From NCBI GenBank assembly GCA_009699025.1, contig WLOZ01000174.1, positions 1-5,215 of the forward strand: a stretch of DNA of 5,215 nucleotides. Reading direction: 5' to 3'. Origin of the DNA: Actinomycetota bacterium. GTDB taxonomy: Bacteria > Actinomycetota > Actinomycetes > S36-B12 > CAIYMF01. A program made the position numbers and the translations under genes. Shown in pieces: positions 4,533 through 5,215 of the stretch (within the stretch, counting starts at the first letter, position 1; each line of letters opens with the position of its first letter). The notes beneath the pieces were generated by a model. The model saw only the letters and a program-made list of their open reading frames with translations. It was not told the DNA's origin and did not search any database.

Positions 4533-5160
4533 GCACGAACAGGTGCACCAGCGAGTGCTCAACGCGCGTGGGCGCCACGCTCAGCAGCGGCACCACCGAG
4601 TCGATGAACTCGGCGAAGAAGGGCAGGCTGTTGACCGACTTGGCAACATCGGCGTGCTCATACATCACGATGCCGCGAATGAGACCGCTTGCCGGCTCTC
4701 CGGTAATCATGGCGAGTCGGGCGTCGGGCACCTTCACCTGAAACGACGACGCGAAGTCGGCGTAGAGGCCCAGGACGTCTGCGTAGTGGCCCGTCTTGGC
4801 GTGCAGGGTGAACTCGATCAGAGCCTCGGTTCCGGTCGAGGGCACCGAGGGCTTGCCGCCCAGAGTGTAGAGGTGCGCCAACGACAGCTCGATGCGCTCG
4901 GGGGGCGCGGCCAGCAGCGGCTCGACCTTGTCGACGAATGCCGCAAAGAAGGGGCGGCTGTTGAGCCCCTCGGCAACATCGGCGTGCTCGTACACGGCCA
5001 CGCCACGAATGAATCCCTCGGCCGCCTCGGCCGCGACGAGCAGTACCTGCATGTCGGTGACGTCGTGCTCGACACTGGTGACGAAGTCGTCGTAGGCGCT
5101 AAGCACCTCGCTAAAGTGCCCGGGCTTGGCAATCAGGGTGAACTCAATAACCACGGGCAT
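4522..5160 (-). CDS. Tandem two-domain protein, possibly ABM-like alpha+beta barrel
   Basis: The protein has 212 residues built from two copies of one domain of about 98 residues, offset by exactly 110. Matching parts are IEFTL at 5 and IEFTLHAKTGH at 115, IRG at 51 and 161, YEHADVA at 57 and 167, NS-x-PFFA at 67 and 177, and AHLY at 95 against VHLF at 205. A linker at about 99-112 joins them. Each copy shows strand-helix-strand-strand-helix-strand order, as in dimeric alpha+beta barrels such as antibiotic-biosynthesis-monooxygenase (ABM) domains. A fused pair would then make a one-chain barrel. The ABM link is inferred from layout, and no cofactor or catalytic residue is recognised. No signal peptide or membrane segment is seen. 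The ATG at 5158-5160 is fixed by AAGGAG 6 nt upstream; an earlier in-frame ATG at 5200-5202 would overlap the -10 box. Confidence 0.85.
   Translation of the reverse strand: MPVVIEFTLIAKPGHFSEVLSAYDDFVTSVEHDVTDMQVLLVAAEAAEGFIRGVAVYEHADVAEGLNSRPFFAAFVDKVEPLLAAPPERIELSLAHLYTLGGKPSVPSTGTEALIEFTLHAKTGHYADVLGLYADFASSFQVKVPDARLAMITGEPASGLIRGIVMYEHADVAKSVNSLPFFAEFIDSVVPLLSVAPTRVEHSLVHLFVRES
4642..4989 (-). repeat. Internal gene duplication with a 330-bp period
   Basis: Bases 4642-4659 and 4972-4989 are identical over 18 bp, with good similarity to the left of each. They encode the same conserved segment in the two domains of the 212-residue protein. The in-frame spacing of 330 bp matches the 110-residue domain offset. 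This marks an intragenic tandem duplication that still shows at the DNA level. Confidence 0.8.
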
Positions 5161-5200
5161 GACGTTCTCCTTAGGGATTCTCAACGATGGATGACTCCGC

Positions 5201-5206
5201 ATTCTA
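5201..5206 (-). promoter_or_regulatory. Candidate -10 element of the tandem-domain gene
   Basis: TAGAAT on the minus strand fits TAnnnT and lies 40 nt upstream of the ATG at 5160. Transcription would start near 5194 and leave a leader of about 34 nt containing AAGGAG (complement of 5167-5172). The -35 box would lie beyond the right edge. Confidence 0.5.
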
Positions 5207-5215
5207 GGCTTCCCC

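Noticed and set aside
1..5215. CRISPR array, toxin-antitoxin pair, retron, transposase or integrase
   Set aside because: Nothing of the kind was found. There are no regularly spaced repeats, and no matching protein motifs in any frame examined.

Overview
The window reads as chromosomal DNA of a high-GC Gram-positive bacterium, most likely an actinobacterium. The grounds are GC-rich coding with GTG starts, Shine-Dalgarno led genes, a tRNA gene without an encoded CCA, a lipoprotein thermonuclease and a small Gly/Asn-rich secreted protein. An Acidimicrobiia-like lineage is possible, but nothing here fixes the taxon.

Layout, left to right. (1) The N-terminus of a leftward membrane protein runs off the left edge (1-95). 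(2) Between 265 and 2217 lies a tRNA-bounded segment. An intact tRNA with anticodon CAT sits on the minus strand at 2183-2256. An exact 36-bp copy of its 3' half lies at 265-300, 1,917 bp away and in the same orientation. The single gene between the copies is a leftward FkbM-family methyltransferase (388-1953) with an extra, degenerate methyltransferase-like N-terminal half. This is the geometry of a genomic island inserted at a tRNA 3' end, but no integrase is visible. (3) Right of the tRNA is a leftward gene for a 90-residue secreted protein, followed by a large composite hairpin. (4) A 243-bp divergent intergenic region carries a perfect 18-bp palindrome. (5) A rightward pair follows: a lipoprotein staphylococcal-nuclease-type enzyme (2898-3479) and a cation diffusion facilitator metal exporter (3547-4509). 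(6) A leftward gene for a tandemly duplicated, possibly ABM-like small-domain protein (4522-5160) converges on the exporter with 12 bp between stop codons.

The genes do not form an obvious single pathway. Most of the window looks like ordinary housekeeping or accessory chromosome. The strongest candidate for something unusual is the one-gene methyltransferase segment bounded by tRNA sequence, together with the RNA structures at its two ends. No complete new defence or mobile system can be demonstrated from this sequence. No CRISPR array, transposase, rRNA or replication origin was seen.
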